Shown: positions 40,001-50,931, counted from the stretch's first letter. The stretch is DNA of 64,000 nt from Candidatus Altimarinota bacterium (GCA_028689065.1 JAQTWX010000001.1:145122-209121), one strand, 5' to 3'. Notes: a model not told the origin generated them from the sequence alone. Numbers and translations: made by a program.

Positions 40001-42517
40001 CTATTTCTTTTGCTTTGCTTCTTTGATTCTTTTAGTATGTTTTTCATAAATTCTTCTTGCTTCCCCTTCTCCTATAAGTTGTACAAGTGGCTTATTAAAG
40101 AAGTCATCTGGTACTTGATCAAATTGTGCTCTTTGAAACGAAGACTGTGCATCTTGTTTTTCAGTTATATTATTAATGGCTTTAATAATGTCAATGAGTG
40201 TACGTGATCGAGCTATTTCTTTTGAAATAATAGGGATTTCCCGTATGGTATTTTTAATTTTTTCAATAACATATCTTGCAATCTCTGGAGAAACACCAAG
40301 ACTATCTTTATAACTATATGTCCAATTTTCTATTGTAAATAATGCCTCTTCTTCTGGATATTTTTCTAATTTCATAACCGTATCTTTTGGACTTATACAA
40401 AGTGCTGTGAAGATTCTTTCCCATTCTTCTCTTTTATCTAAAGCCGCGGCTTCTTTAATAAATTTATGTTGTCCTGATTCTATTCATTCTTTGTGCATTT
40501 CTCGAGCTCGCAGCTCTCAAGCAGTTTCAGAGAATTTTCCAGAAAGGATAATAATGAGGCGTTTGCCTATCAGGGAAATCTCTTCAGAAGACAGGGAAAT
40601 ATTATCTCTCTCTTGTCCAAAAGGAATAGAAAGAATAGCATTAAATATACGACTGTTACGCTCTATTGTAGTTGAACGTATAGATTTTACATACAAATTT
40701 GCTTTATTCTCAAGCAGTTTCCGAATTTCAGCAGATACATATATATAAGGCTTGCGTTCACATTCCTCAAGTGGATAACCAGAAATCTGAGCTTCTTCTG
40801 CAATAGATCCGGATATTTTTGCCCCATGGAGGGACTTTCCTCAAATTTTGACATTTTTCCCGCAAAATGACCCACCTCCAATGTAAGCATCTTTAAGGGC
40901 TCATTCTCCTATAAATACCGTATCGGAATTAACAGTATAGAACATTCCATCTGTTCCAGTATTTCCTAGTAGATAGAATTTTTCTGGTCAGTCTATCATT
41001 ACCACTTTTTGCATCCCCCCTTGTGCAGTTATTTTTGGAGATATACAATTTTTTCCGACTATAATTGAACCCTGGAAAGATGTATTTGTTGTACCATTAT
41101 GGGTATACATTGGTATTGTAATTCCTTCCCCTTCATTACTGAGATTTTCTGTTTGTGTTATAGAAATAGTATTTCGAAATGAGTCCATAAAAGTAGTACC
41201 AAAAAACTGAACAGCCCCCATAGAATAATCAAAAGAGCCACCTATAAGTTCTTTTGGAGCAAATTGTGCTCCTGGATGAAAATAAGAACGTTTACCTATC
41301 CCATCACAAATAGATCCATACAAAGACATATCATTTCTATTACTTGACTTGCAAGGAAGCCAATTGGAATCACCAAAACAGATGATAAATTCTCCGTGAT
41401 GAAATGCTCAAGGAGTGATACTACGAGCATTTCGAAATGATCCATGACCAGATGAATATGCAGCAACTCAGAGATATTCTTCTTTTTCTCCTGGTTCTTT
41501 TTCTTTTTGTAACCATTCTTTTGATTTATCGGTGGTTTCTATATATGAACAAGAATCTTCATAATAAGAATATGCTCAAACATTATCAGAAAAATCTACA
41601 CTTATACGATTCTTTTCCATACTATATAAATCATCACTATCAATTGGATTAAGTGCTCGATCAAAAGTTGAGAAAAAGAGGGTATTCATTCGAAATTCAT
41701 TTCTCTGATGCACACGATGAGCAGACACTCTTGAAAACCAGAAACGTTTTCCTGTATTCTCTTTTGGAATTTTTGAAAGATATTCTTCATTTAGATCTGC
41801 ACCTAATCCAAACCAACAAGAAGAATCATGAAAATAATTTGGAACTTCCGATACTTCATAGAGAATAGTTCCGAGAAATCCATAAACAGGATGATTTGGA
41901 TGAATCCGTCAATAAGCGTTTTTAAATTGATCTATAAAAAACTTTTTCATTTCTTTTGGAAGCTTTCCTCAAGTTCCTATGAGTTCTTCAATAAAGCGTT
42001 TTTTTAAAGCATGTAGTATCTTATTTCGTCATATATGCGAATTCGGGGAATGAAGATTATGAACTTCGAAACGAAAATATTCAACATTCATAAGAGCGAG
42101 AATAAATGGTTCCAATTCCGAAAGAATACTTTCTGAGATATCGGTTTCTTTATTTAACTCAGCAAGTTCAGCAAGAGAAGTCTTGGCAGTCTTGTCGGAT
42201 AATACTTGATTTGCACGATTGCGTGTTTGAACAATAAGAAGTTCCTTTATATAAGCTTTTCGAAGTTTTTCCACAATATCATTTTCTGATGTAGATGTTA
42301 CAGAATCTTGAAGATATGAAATAATCCGTTCGTTAGCAGTTTCAGTTTCATTTTTTCTTTTCGGGAGCTTTCTCTCAATAATTCTCTTTGCTTGTGGTCA
42401 CTTTATAAACCCTTGTACAGGAAGATCTATTTTCCCTTCTGGAAAAATCTCCCCCATAAGAACCTTTTTTGAAGGAATTTCTTGCGCTAGATTAATGGTC
42501 GTAACGAAAGAGTTCAT
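40001..42517 (-). CDS. Large orphan protein, 838 aa
   Basis: One frame from ATG 42517 to TAA with about ten TGA-Gly codons. No signal peptide or membrane helix. N-terminal third is charged and helical (EKLRKAYIKELLIVQTRNRANQV). The middle is Gly/Ser/aromatic-rich and probably beta (YGSICDGIGKRSYFHPGAQF, GGSFDYSMGAVQFFGTTF, KDAYIGGGSFCGKNVKIGGKSLHGAKISGS). The C-terminal ~150 residues are helical. The middle has a hexapeptide-like look (AYIGGGSFCGKNVKIGG) that suggests a beta-helix. No family recognised. It interrupts the usually adjacent rplO and secY and has its own terminator. Confidence 0.7.
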
Positions 42518-42618
42518 ACTTTCTGAATAAATAATAGAATTACATTTCCTTTATCCTACCATATAAATACTATTTTTACAAATATAGCGATTTTTTCAAT
42601 ACAAAAAGTATATATTTT

Positions 42619-42650
42619 AAAAAAACCTACTCATTTCGAGTAGGTTTTTT
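42619..42650 (-). terminator. Terminator of the ribosomal protein operon
   Basis: Minus strand AAAAAACCTACTC-GAAAT-GAGTAGGTTTTTT just after rplO. Confidence 0.9.
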
Positions 42651-42661
42651 ATTGAAAATTC

Positions 42662-43117
42662 TTAAAGAAGTTCTACAGTTCCACCAGCTTTTGTAATCTT
42701 CTCTTGAGCTTGAGCAGAAGCTTTATGAACACGAACAGTTACTTTTGCAGTAATATCTCCATTTCCAAGAAGCTTAATAAGAGCTCCGATATTTGGGATA
42801 AGACCCTTTTCTACAAGTACTTCGCTATCGATAGTTGTAACACCATCCTGAGCAAGTTTCTCTAATGTTGAAACATTAAGGATAGAGAATACATTTGGAG
42901 CATGAGCAGTAAATCCACGTTTCTTTGGAAGACGTCGGAAGAGAGGAGTTTGTCCTCCTTCAAAAGCTGCATTGAATTTACCACGACCAGTTCGAGAATT
43001 CTGTCCACCATTTCCACGACCAGAAGTACCTCCTTTTCCAGAACCAACTCCTCGACCTACTCGCATGCGAGGTGTACGAGAATTTGGAGCAGACTCTATA
43101 GTATTGTGAGAAAGCAT
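42662..43117 (-). CDS. rplO: Ribosomal protein uL15
   Basis: 151 aa. RMRVGRGVGSGKGGTSGRGNGGQNSR followed by GGQTPLFRRLPKRGF-type motif (RRLPKKRGF). Last gene of the cluster. uL30 (rpmD), usually between uS5 and uL15, is absent, as in CPR. Confidence 0.97.
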   Translation of the reverse strand: MLSHNTIESAPNSRTPRMRVGRGVGSGKGGTSGRGNGGQNSRTGRGKFNAAFEGGQTPLFRRLPKKRGFTAHAPNVFSILNVSTLEKLAQDGVTTIDSEVLVEKGLIPNIGALIKLLGNGDITAKVTVRVHKASAQAQEKITKAGGTVELL

Positions 43118-43145
43118 AGTATATATTGTTAGTTATTGAAAATTA

Positions 43146-43814
43146 TTATTCTGCTTTTTTTGCTTTTGGAGCAGCTGCCTTTTTAGTAGGAGCTTTTACA
43201 GGAGTTGCTTTTGGAGCGACTACTGTCTCTTCTTCAGAAGTTGCAACAGGAGTTGCTTTTGGAGTAACCTTTGTTACTTTTTTAAGACTAGCAAGTGCTT
43301 TCATAGTAACACGAGCGTTGGTGATAGGATTATTTCCTCCTCGTTGTTTTGCAAGAATATCTTTAATTCCAGCTACTGCAAATACTTTACGAGCAGAACC
43401 CCCAGCAATAAGCCCTGTTCCTTTTGAAGCAGGATGAATAAATATATTAGCAGCCTTGTAGCTTGCATTGAGATCATGAGCAATCGTTCCATCAATAATA
43501 TTGAAAGAAAGAAGATTTTTCTTTGCATCACGAACTGCTTTTTCAATAGCAACTACTACTTCTCCAGCTTTTCCCATACCAAAACCGACAGTTCCTTTTC
43601 CATTACCGATAACAACAGAAGCTCGGAAACGAAGTTGTCGACCTCCGGCAGTTACACGAGTAACTCGGTCTATTCCAAGAAGCTCTTCTTGAAATTCTTT
43701 TTCAACATCCTTGAACCCTCCTCCACGTTTATCATCTCTTGGACGACGATTGTCTCTTTGAGATTTTACTGGTGCAGTTGGTGCAGTTGGTGCAGTAGTA
43801 TTAGTATCAACCAT
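43146..43814 (-). CDS. rpsE: Ribosomal protein uS5 with Ala/Pro/Lys-rich tails
   Basis: 222 aa, longer than the usual ~165. Core: RVTRVTAGGRQLRFRASVVIGNGKGTVGFGMGKAGEV and SAGTGLIAGG-like KGTGLIAGGSARKVFAVAGI. A low-complexity C-terminal extension (repeated ATPVxAxTK, ending in KKAAAPKAKKAE) and a T/A/P-rich N-terminal stretch are lineage additions. Confidence 0.96.
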   Translation of the reverse strand: MVDTNTTAPTAPTAPVKSQRDNRRPRDDKRGGGFKDVEKEFQEELLGIDRVTRVTAGGRQLRFRASVVIGNGKGTVGFGMGKAGEVVVAIEKAVRDAKKNLLSFNIIDGTIAHDLNASYKAANIFIHPASKGTGLIAGGSARKVFAVAGIKDILAKQRGGNNPITNARVTMKALASLKKVTKVTPKATPVATSEEETVVAPKATPVKAPTKKAAAPKAKKAE

Positions 43815-43835
43815 ATAAATGGGAAAAATGAATAA

Positions 43836-44177
43836 TTAAAATTGAAGTCCTCCTGAACGTGCTCCTTCAGCGAGTTTTTTTACTCGACCAGCATAGAGAA
43901 AACCTCCACGATCAAACACACAGGTAGTAATACCGAGAGCAAGTGCTTTTTTTGCAAGTTCTTCACCTACTTTTGTAGCACATTCTTGTTTTGTTCCTGT
44001 TGATATTTTCATATCACTTGAGGCACAAAGAGTTTTTGCAGCAGTATCATCAATCATCTGTGCATAGATAGATGTATTGCTTCGAAACACCGCAAGACGT
44101 GGTTTTGTAGCAGTACCGCTAATAGTTGAACGTACACGAACTTGTCGTCGTTTCCGTTTCATAACCTTTTCTAACAT
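43836..44177 (-). CDS. rplR: Ribosomal protein uL18
   Basis: 113 aa. RVRSTISGTATKPRLAVFRSNTSIYAQMIDD and CVFDRGGFLYAGRVKKLAEGAR are diagnostic. Binds 5S rRNA. Confidence 0.97.
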   Translation of the reverse strand: MLEKVMKRKRRQVRVRSTISGTATKPRLAVFRSNTSIYAQMIDDTAAKTLCASSDMKISTGTKQECATKVGEELAKKALALGITTCVFDRGGFLYAGRVKKLAEGARSGGLQF

Positions 44178-44221
44178 AGGATGTGAATTACTAAAAAATT
44201 AAAGAAAAATTTTGGATTATA

Positions 44222-44776
44222 CTATTTCTTACCTCCAGTCTTACCAGCTTTTCGACGTACATGTTCTCCCACATATCGGATACCCTTTCCTTTGTATGGT
44301 TCAGGTTTTTTAATAGATCGTACAAGAGCAGTATAGTATCCTACTTGTTGTTTGTCAATTCCAGAAATATGAATAACATTTTTTTCTTTTTCATCTAGTG
44401 CAACAGTAATTCCTTTTGGAACAGGAACATCTACTTTGTGAGAGAATCCAACAGCTAAAACAAGTTTGGATGGTCCAACAGTTTCAAATCTGTACCCAAC
44501 CCCCTGAATCTCAAGAGATTTCTTATATCCTTCAGAAACTCCTATTACCATATTGGCAATAAGTGCTCGGGTAAGTCCCCACATAGCTTTTTCTTGCGAA
44601 TCTTCTTCGTTTGTAATACTTACAACAAGAGTATTATCCTTTTGTTCGAGAGAAGTACAATCTTGAAGAGTATACTTAAGCTCTCCTTTTGGTCCAGAGA
44701 CGGTAATGTTTTTTCCGTCTACCTTCACGCTCACTCCAGTAGGAAGTGTCACAGGAAGTTTTCAAATTCGAGACAT
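44222..44776 (-). CDS. rplF: Ribosomal protein uL6
   Basis: 184 aa. Begins MSRIGKLPVTLPTGV, the near-universal start, with G coded by TGA at 44764; a standard-code call would begin too late. C-terminal EPYKGKGIRYVGEHVRRKAGKT confirms identity. Confidence 0.97.
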
Positions 44777-44815
44777 AAATTAGTAATTAGTAATTAGTAA
44801 GAGTTCTTTATTCTT

Positions 44816-45202
44816 TTAATATACTTCACAAAGAAGTTCTCCACCAGTTCCGAGAGCGTGAGCTTCGTATCCAGTAATAATACCCTTTGGAGTAGAAAGA
44901 ATGTAGATACCGAGTCCGTTTCGTGATTTACGAACATCCGCAGACTTAACATAAATTCTCTGTCCTGGTCGACTAATTCGTCGAAAAGAAGGAAGATATT
45001 TTGTCTTACGAACATCGTTAAGATGAACGATAATTTCTCGTTTATCTTCACTTACAGTATAGGATACAATATAAGCATTCTTTTTAAGAATTGAAACGAT
45101 TTTCTCTTTCAATACAGAGTAAGGAATACTTACAACTGCAAGTCGTGCAAGATATCCATTTCGGACTCTCGTGAGCAAATCTGCAATTGGATCATTAATC
45201 AT
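44816..45202 (-). CDS. rpsH: Ribosomal protein uS8
   Basis: 128 aa. MINDPIADLLTRVRNGYLA and ISTPKGIITGYEA-like LSTPKGIITGYEAHALGTGGELL. Binds the 16S rRNA central domain. Confidence 0.97.
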   Translation of the reverse strand: MINDPIADLLTRVRNGYLARLAVVSIPYSVLKEKIVSILKKNAYIVSYTVSEDKREIIVHLNDVRKTKYLPSFRRISRPGQRIYVKSADVRKSRNGLGIYILSTPKGIITGYEAHALGTGGELLCEVY

Positions 45203-45254
45203 AGAAGATTACGTTAAAAAATTAGAGTTAGGTGGAAGTATTGTACAAAAAGGA

Positions 45255-45479
45255 CTACCAGCTGGATTTACGAACACCCATGAGCTCTCCTGCATTTGCA
45301 CGTTCACGTACACAAATACGACACATATCAAACTTTCCCATGTATCCACGAGAACGTCCGCAGATTGCACAACGATGGTAGAGTCGTGTAGAAAACTTAA
45401 TAGATTTTCCTGTTTGGAAAAGACGAGTTGCCTTGTCTTGAGCTTTGTTGCATTTCACTTCTAGAGCCTTTCTTGCCAT
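45255..45479 (-). CDS. rpsN: Ribosomal protein uS14 (zinc form)
   Basis: 74 aa from [32 protein letters not shown] shows the two CxxC pairs of the zinc-binding form. Frame is open upstream but ATG 45479 is the family start. Confidence 0.95.
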   Translation of the reverse strand: MARKALEVKCNKAQDKATRLFQTGKSIKFSTRLYHRCAICGRSRGYMGKFDMCRICVRERANAGELMGVRKSSW

Positions 45480-45510
45480 AGTAGGAGAGTAATTGATAAT
45501 AAAAATAGAT

Positions 45511-46050
45511 TTATTTTGTGAATGGGAATCCGAGAGCGTCGAGAAGAACACGAGAATGCTCTTTTTCTTTTGCTTTGATCTTAATGGTAATTTGGAGACC
45601 ATGAGTCTTAACTACATCGAGTTGAGGAACTTCTGGAAAAATAGTATGTTCTTTGATACCAAAGTTAAAGTTTCCTTTTTCATCAAATGATTTTCCAGAA
45701 ATACCACGGAAATCTCGAACACGAGGAAGGATAATTTGAATAAGTTTTTCTAGAAAGAAGAACATTTTATCTCCTCGAAGAGTAACAGTCATACCAACTG
45801 GCATACCAATCTTGAGTTTGAAGTTAGAGATTGCCTTCTTAGAGTTAATTACCTGAGGCATCTGTCCAGCAATAAGAGAGAGATCATTTTTGAGACTAGA
45901 GAAATCCTTGTGACCAGCTGCCACATAACTTCCGATACCCATATTGAGAACAATTTTCTCAATTTTTGGAACTTCCATAGGATTCTCTATACCGAGAGTT
46001 TTTTGTATCTGTGGAAGGATTGTTGTATTATATTGTTCTTTAAAAGACAT
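45511..46050 (-). CDS. rplE: Ribosomal protein uL5
   Basis: 179 aa. [14 protein letters not shown] and [28 protein letters not shown] are characteristic. Binds 5S rRNA. Confidence 0.97.
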   Translation of the reverse strand: MSFKEQYNTTILPQIQKTLGIENPMEVPKIEKIVLNMGIGSYVAAGHKDFSSLKNDLSLIAGQMPQVINSKKAISNFKLKIGMPVGMTVTLRGDKMFFFLEKLIQIILPRVRDFRGISGKSFDEKGNFNFGIKEHTIFPEVPQLDVVKTHGLQITIKIKAKEKEHSRVLLDALGFPFTK

Positions 46051-46075
46051 AATATTGAAAATAATGAGATGATAA

Positions 46076-46378
46076 CTAGAGGGTTTTTCCGGATTTTTTT
46101 GCTACACGAACCTTTTTTGTCCCTTCCATCTTAAACCCAATACGAGTTGGTTTCTTTGATTCTGGGTCAAGGATCATAACATTGGAAGCTTGGATTGGTT
46201 TCTCGATTTTAATGATTTGACCAGGAGTTGTTCCTTGTTTTTTAATATGACAAGTTGCAATATTTACTCCTTCAACAACCAATCGGTTATCTGAAGAATG
46301 TGTTGCAAGGACTTTACCTTGTTTCCCCTTGTCTTTACCGGCCATCACCTGAACCATATCTCCACTGCGGATTCTCAT
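46076..46378 (-). CDS. rplX: Ribosomal protein uL24
   Basis: 100 aa from MRIRSGDMVQVMAGKDKGKQGKVL, the KOW motif at the expected N-terminal position; ATG 46378 is preferred over the longer open frame to 46411. Confidence 0.95.
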   Translation of the reverse strand: MRIRSGDMVQVMAGKDKGKQGKVLATHSSDNRLVVEGVNIATCHIKKQGTTPGQIIKIEKPIQASNVMILDPESKKPTRIGFKMEGTKKVRVAKKSGKTL

Positions 46379-46423
46379 AGGATGTAAAACAAATAATAAA
46401 TAAAATAACAATTCAAATTCTTT

Positions 46424-46792
46424 TTAGATAACTTCTGGTGCAAGACTTACGATTTTTTGAAATCCTTTTATTTTCAATTCTCGAAATACTGGACCAAATA
46501 CACGAGTTCCTCTTGGTTCATTATTATCATTAATAATAACACAAGCATTATCATCAGAACGTACATATGTACCATCATCTCGCTTAAGAGAGAAGGAAGT
46601 ACGTACGATAACAGCTTTGACTACTGATTTCTTTTTAATATTTCCTTGTGGAAGTGCTTTTTTAACGGAACAAACAATGATGTCTCCTACAGAAGCATAA
46701 CGTCTTTTAGAACCACCAAGAACCTTGATGCAAAGAACTTCTTTTGCTCCAGTATTATCAACGACAACAAGTCTGCTTTCTGTTTGTATCAT
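46424..46792 (-). CDS. rplN: Ribosomal protein uL14
   Basis: 122 aa. [28 protein letters not shown] and the C-terminal [23 protein letters not shown] are typical of the whole family. Confidence 0.97.
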   Translation of the reverse strand: MIQTESRLVVVDNTGAKEVLCIKVLGGSKRRYASVGDIIVCSVKKALPQGNIKKKSVVKAVIVRTSFSLKRDDGTYVRSDDNACVIINDNNEPRGTRVFGPVFRELKIKGFQKIVSLAPEVI

Positions 46793-46844
46793 ACTAAATA
46801 GTTATTAGTTATTAGTGAGTTTAAATTTTCAGGAAAATATCTTG

Positions 46845-47072
46845 TTACGCTTCAGTAGTAACTTTCCAACGTTTCATCTTACTAAGAGGAATAGTTTCCT
46901 CAATAGTAACCGTTTGACCAAGAACACAGCTATTTGCTTCATCATGAGCATAAAACTTTACAGAATCTTTGTAACGTTTCTTGTATTTTGGATGAGTCTT
47001 GTAAGAGTCAACGGTAACAACGATGGTTTTATCCATTTTTGTACTGGTAACGATACCTGTTTTAGTTCTCAT
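46845..47072 (-). CDS. rpsQ: Ribosomal protein uS17
   Basis: 75 aa. [17 protein letters not shown] and [19 protein letters not shown] match the OB-fold S17 family. Confidence 0.95.
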   Translation of the reverse strand: MRTKTGIVTSTKMDKTIVVTVDSYKTHPKYKKRYKDSVKFYAHDEANSCVLGQTVTIEETIPLSKMKRWKVTTEA

Positions 47073-47098
47073 TGGTAAGAGTGTTAAAAATGTAGTAA

Positions 47099-47302
47099 TT
47101 ATATACGTGTCTTCATCATCTGAAGTTTTGCAATATATTTTTTCTGAGCTCCGAGAGTATGAGACTGTTTAAGTTCATTTACTCGATGTTTCATATTCAA
47201 GAGGAAAAGTTCTTTTTCCGCTTTTGCGATTTCTTTCGTAAGCTCTGCAATGTCCATTGCTTCGAGAGTTTTAATATCTTTCTGTTGTGTTTGCTTTTTC
47301 AT
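47099..47302 (-). CDS. rpmC: Ribosomal protein uL29
   Basis: 67 aa helical hairpin. [30 protein letters not shown] with LFLLNMK corresponding to the family LFNLRF site. Order between uL16 and uS17 is standard. Confidence 0.9.
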   Translation of the reverse strand: MKKQTQQKDIKTLEAMDIAELTKEIAKAEKELFLLNMKHRVNELKQSHTLGAQKKYIAKLQMMKTRI

Positions 47303-47319
47303 AAAAGTATTGAAGGAAA

Positions 47320-47721
47320 TTAAATGAGAATTTTCGTCTTAACAGGAAGTTTATATGAAGCTAATTCAAAAGCCTCTCTTGCAACCTCTGGCGATACTCC
47401 TGATATTTCAAAGAGTATTCGTCCCGGTTTTACAGGAGCTCGATACATTTCTGGACTTCCTTTTCCTCATCCCATTGGAACTTCTAGAGCTTTCTTGGTA
47501 TATGGACGATCTGGGAATACACGAATCCAGAGCTTTCCTCATTTTTTGAGGTATCGGATGATAGCACGTCTCGCAGCTTCAATCTGACGAGAAGTAAGAA
47601 ATCCTGGCTCTACCGTTTTCACGGCATAGTCTCCGAAAGCAATTTCAGATCCTCTCGTTGCAATCCCTTTAAGGATTCCTCGTTGAGATTTCCGATATTT
47701 TACTTTTTTCGGCTGTAACAT
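47320..47721 (-). CDS. rplP: Ribosomal protein uL16
   Basis: 133 aa. [15 protein letters not shown], then [20 protein letters not shown] and VPMGGGKGSPE, where one Gly of each GG/GGG group is TGA. Without code 25 the gene would appear cut at 60 aa. Confidence 0.97.
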
Positions 47722-47773
47722 ACGTTAATATGGTAAATAATTATAAGAAATTTCGTTAGAAGTCAATATTTTT

Positions 47774-48406
47774 TTATTTTTTGTAGATATCTCCTTTATA
47801 TATCCAAACCTTCAATCCGATAACTCCATAGATAGTATTTGCTCTCTCCATAGAATAGTCGATATCAGCTCGGATAGTTTGTCGAGGGATAGCTCCTTCT
47901 TTGTAAGTTTCCACACGAGCGATTTCTGCACCATTGAGACGACCACCAAGGATAACCTTGATTCCAAGTCCACCTTTTTCCATAGTTTTAGAAATTGCGT
48001 TCTTGATAACACGTCGGTAAGGAAGTTTCTTTTCGATCTGGCGAGCGATAGAATCAGCTACGAGTGATGCGGAAAGTTCTGGTGTTTTTACCTCTTTTAC
48101 CTCGATAGAAAATTTTCCAGGAAAACGAGCAGCAATCTCTTGCTCAAGTTTTTCTTTATTTTCATCATTCTTACCAAGAATAAGTGCTGTCTTAGCAGTA
48201 TAAATAGTAATGGTAGTCTCTGAATTTGAATGACTGATGAAAATATTTCCAACAGGAATTCCAGTAAGAAATTTCTGAATAAACACACGGAGTGCTACAT
48301 CGGAAGAGATTTTTTTACCGTAATCTTTCTTGTCATAGTATCCAGTACTCTTCCAAGTTTTGATATATCCTATACGGAATGCGAGGGGGCTAACTTTGTG
48401 TCCCAT
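47774..48406 (-). CDS. rpsC: Ribosomal protein uS3
   Basis: 210 aa. GHKVSPLAFRIGYIKTWKSTGYY, KH-like domain with LILGKNDENKEKLEQE in place of the usual GxxG region, and C-terminal GLKVWIYKGDI. The KH loop appears changed (GKND). Confidence 0.96.
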   Translation of the reverse strand: MGHKVSPLAFRIGYIKTWKSTGYYDKKDYGKKISSDVALRVFIQKFLTGIPVGNIFISHSNSETTITIYTAKTALILGKNDENKEKLEQEIAARFPGKFSIEVKEVKTPELSASLVADSIARQIEKKLPYRRVIKNAISKTMEKGGLGIKVILGGRLNGAEIARVETYKEGAIPRQTIRADIDYSMERANTIYGVIGLKVWIYKGDIYKK

Positions 48407-48435
48407 AATGCGAATGCAAATTATGAAAATAAGAA

Positions 48436-48762
48436 TTATTTAACTCGAAGTTCGAGAAGTACGTTTGAAGTTCTTTTCAATATCGGATGAGATCGTCCAC
48501 GAGAAATAGGATTTCCACGTTTGTAGACGATGCCCTTTGTAACACTTACCGATGCAATTGCAAGGTTTGAAAGTTCTTGCATGTCATTGTGTATTGCATT
48601 AGCAACAGCTGACGCGAGAATCTTATACATAAGTGCTCCACCCTTGTTTGGCATAAACTTCAGGATATCGAGTGCTTTTTTTGCCTCCATACCTCGAATG
48701 ATTTTAGCTATAACATTGAGCTTTTTATCGGATATGCGAATATTATTTGCAATTGCTTTCAT
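48436..48762 (-). CDS. rplV: Ribosomal protein uL22
   Basis: 108 aa. NNIRISDKKLNVIAKIIRGMEAKKALDILKF and the C-terminal RGNPISRGRSHPILKRTSNVLLELR lining the exit tunnel. Confidence 0.95.
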   Translation of the reverse strand: MKAIANNIRISDKKLNVIAKIIRGMEAKKALDILKFMPNKGGALMYKILASAVANAIHNDMQELSNLAIASVSVTKGIVYKRGNPISRGRSHPILKRTSNVLLELRVK

Positions 48763-48788
48763 AGAGAAAATTGAATGAAAAATAACTA

Positions 48789-49052
48789 TTATTTATTTCC
48801 AGAGTGTCCAGTAAATTTTCGAGTAAATGAGAATTCCCCGAGTTTATGTCCTACCATATCTTCGGTAACGAAAACAGGAGTGTGAACTTTTCCATTGTGA
48901 ACACCGAAAGTATGTCCAACAAATTCTGGAGTAACTGTACAAGCTCGAGACCATGTCTTGATAACAGTTTTCTTTCCTGACTCATTCAAACGTTCTACCT
49001 TTTGTACAAGGCGAGCATCAATGTATGGTCATTTTTTAAGACTACGTGTCAT
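48789..49052 (-). CDS. rpsS: Ribosomal protein uS19
   Basis: 87 aa. [19 protein letters not shown] with the invariant Gly of KKGPY coded by TGA (49029-49031), then [23 protein letters not shown]. One of the cleanest proofs of UGA = Gly in the window. Confidence 0.98.
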
Positions 49053-49105
49053 AGTATTGACGGATTAGATTAAATTAAATGTAGCAAATGTGAATATGTC
49101 TAATA

Positions 49106-49951
49106 TTATCCCATAAGTTTTCCTCGACGAGTTCGTACTACCCATCGATCAGTTGTTGTTCGATTTCGAGTCTTTACTCCACGAGCTGGTTTCCCCCAAG
49201 GGGTTTTTGGTCCATTTCGTTGTCCGAGTGACTGATGTCCTTCTCCTCCTCCGTGTGGATGATCTACAGCATTCATAGACATACCAAGAACGGTTGGTCG
49301 GATACCCATCCAACGAGAACGCCCCGCTTTACCAATAACAATTTGATTATGGTCAGTATTGGAAACAACTCCGATGGTTGCATAGCATTTCTTGTGTACT
49401 CGTCGGATTTCTCCAGAAGGAAGTTTTACTTGAGTATATTCACCTTCTTGAGAAACAATCATAGCAGATGCTCCAGCAGAACGAACACTTGATGCTCCAG
49501 CACCTACGATAAGCTCTACATTGTAAACCGAAAGTCCAGTTGGAATATTTCCAATAGCAAGACGGTTTCCGTCTACTGGCTTTGCATTATCAGCAGTAAT
49601 AATAACATCACCTACTTTCATATCTTTATGAGCAAGAACATATCGACGTTCTCCATCATAGTAACATACAAGAGCGATATATCCAGTTCGAAATGGATCA
49701 TACTCGATAGTTTCTACTTTTGCAGGAACATCAAGCTTATCAGTGAAGAAGAAATCTATCTTTCGATAGAGTTTCTTATGTCCTCCACCCTGATGACGAA
49801 CCGTAATACGACCTGCGCTGTTACGTCCTGCCTGACTCTTAAGACCATATGTAAGAGCTTTGTGTGGCTTACTTGTTGTAAGTTCCTCGAACGTATATCC
49901 AGTCATCTGACGTCGTCCTGGAGTAGTGGGTTTAAATTTCTTGATTGCCAT
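49106..49951 (-). CDS. rplB: Ribosomal protein uL2
   Basis: 281 aa, full length. GRNSAGRITVRHQGGGHKKLYR and GMSMNAVDHPHGGGEGHQ with the peptidyl-transferase-proximal His. No TGA among about 30 Gly codons. Confidence 0.98.
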   Translation of the reverse strand: MAIKKFKPTTPGRRQMTGYTFEELTTSKPHKALTYGLKSQAGRNSAGRITVRHQGGGHKKLYRKIDFFFTDKLDVPAKVETIEYDPFRTGYIALVCYYDGERRYVLAHKDMKVGDVIITADNAKPVDGNRLAIGNIPTGLSVYNVELIVGAGASSVRSAGASAMIVSQEGEYTQVKLPSGEIRRVHKKCYATIGVVSNTDHNQIVIGKAGRSRWMGIRPTVLGMSMNAVDHPHGGGEGHQSLGQRNGPKTPWGKPARGVKTRNRTTTDRWVVRTRRGKLMG

Positions 49952-49977
49952 ACTATATTATAAAGCAGTGAATAAAA

Positions 49978-50277
49978 TTAGTCCTTAATTGCAACCTTTT
50001 GAAGGTCAGCGATTCTTTGTCCTTTTTTAAGAATAACAATCGCTTTAAGACGACTCTTTCTCTTTACTTGAACACCATGTTTACTATTTCGGAACTTTTC
50101 ACGAGTAGTAATCATATTCACCTTCTCCACTTGAACTCCATAGAGTCGTTCAAATGCGGTGCGAACATCTACTTTCGTAGCTTCAGGAGAAACCACAACA
50201 GTGTAAGCTCCTTCGAGCTCGAGTCGTTGACTCTTTTCTGTTATAACGGGTTTTTTAATAATAGTGTAGAGTGACAT
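49978..50277 (-). CDS. rplW: Ribosomal protein uL23
   Basis: 99 aa. YTIIKKPVITEKSQRLELEGAYTVVVSPEATKVDVRTAFERLYGVQVEKVN is a textbook L23 order of motifs. Located at the exit tunnel where the signal recognition particle docks. Confidence 0.96.
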   Translation of the reverse strand: MSLYTIIKKPVITEKSQRLELEGAYTVVVSPEATKVDVRTAFERLYGVQVEKVNMITTREKFRNSKHGVQVKRKSRLKAIVILKKGQRIADLQKVAIKD

Positions 50278-50298
50278 ACGCTAAGAGATTATAGGTAA

Positions 50299-50919
50299 TT
50301 ATAAATACATGGAGTAAAGTTTCTCAATCGATGCTTTTGTGAAAACAAGATTATTATACTTAAGGAGATCCATAGGATTCAAGTAGTTAACTCCGATGAA
50401 TTTTACTGTTGGAATATTACGACCAGCGATAAATGCTCCGTTATCTTCTGGACAAACAGCAAATACTCCAGATGTTACATTCATTTTTGTAACAAGGTCT
50501 ATCATTTGTTTTGTCTTCATTGCATCTGCAGCGAAAGATTCTACGATTTTGATACCATTTTCTCCTGCTTTTGCAGAAAGGAGAGAAAAAAGAGCAGCTC
50601 GACGTTCTTTTTTATTCATACGAATAGTAAAGTTTCTGTCTTTTGTAGGACCAAATGCGGCACCTCCACCTCGACGAACTGGAGAACGAGCATCACCCAC
50701 ACGGGCACTACCAGTTCCTTTTTGTTTGTAGAGTTTTCGAGTAGATCCGATTACTTCTGCACGAGTTTTTGCGTGAGCAATAGCGATACGTGCATTAGAA
50801 CGTTGAAGTCGAAGAAGTCGGTGAATAAGTCCCATTTGAACTTCTCGTCCGAAAAGTTCATCTTTAAGGGCGATTTTCCCATTTTCTTTTCCTTCTTGTG
50901 TATAGAGAATTGCTTCCAT
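50299..50919 (-). CDS. rplD: Ribosomal protein uL4
   Basis: 206 aa from MEAILYTQEGKE. Extended loop KLYKQKGTGSARVGDARSPVRRGGGAAFGP is the conserved tunnel loop. Start ATG 50919 chosen by family length. Confidence 0.96.
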   Translation of the reverse strand: MEAILYTQEGKENGKIALKDELFGREVQMGLIHRLLRLQRSNARIAIAHAKTRAEVIGSTRKLYKQKGTGSARVGDARSPVRRGGGAAFGPTKDRNFTIRMNKKERRAALFSLLSAKAGENGIKIVESFAADAMKTKQMIDLVTKMNVTSGVFAVCPEDNGAFIAGRNIPTVKFIGVNYLNPMDLLKYNNLVFTKASIEKLYSMYL

Positions 50920-50931
50920 GAAAAGATACAA

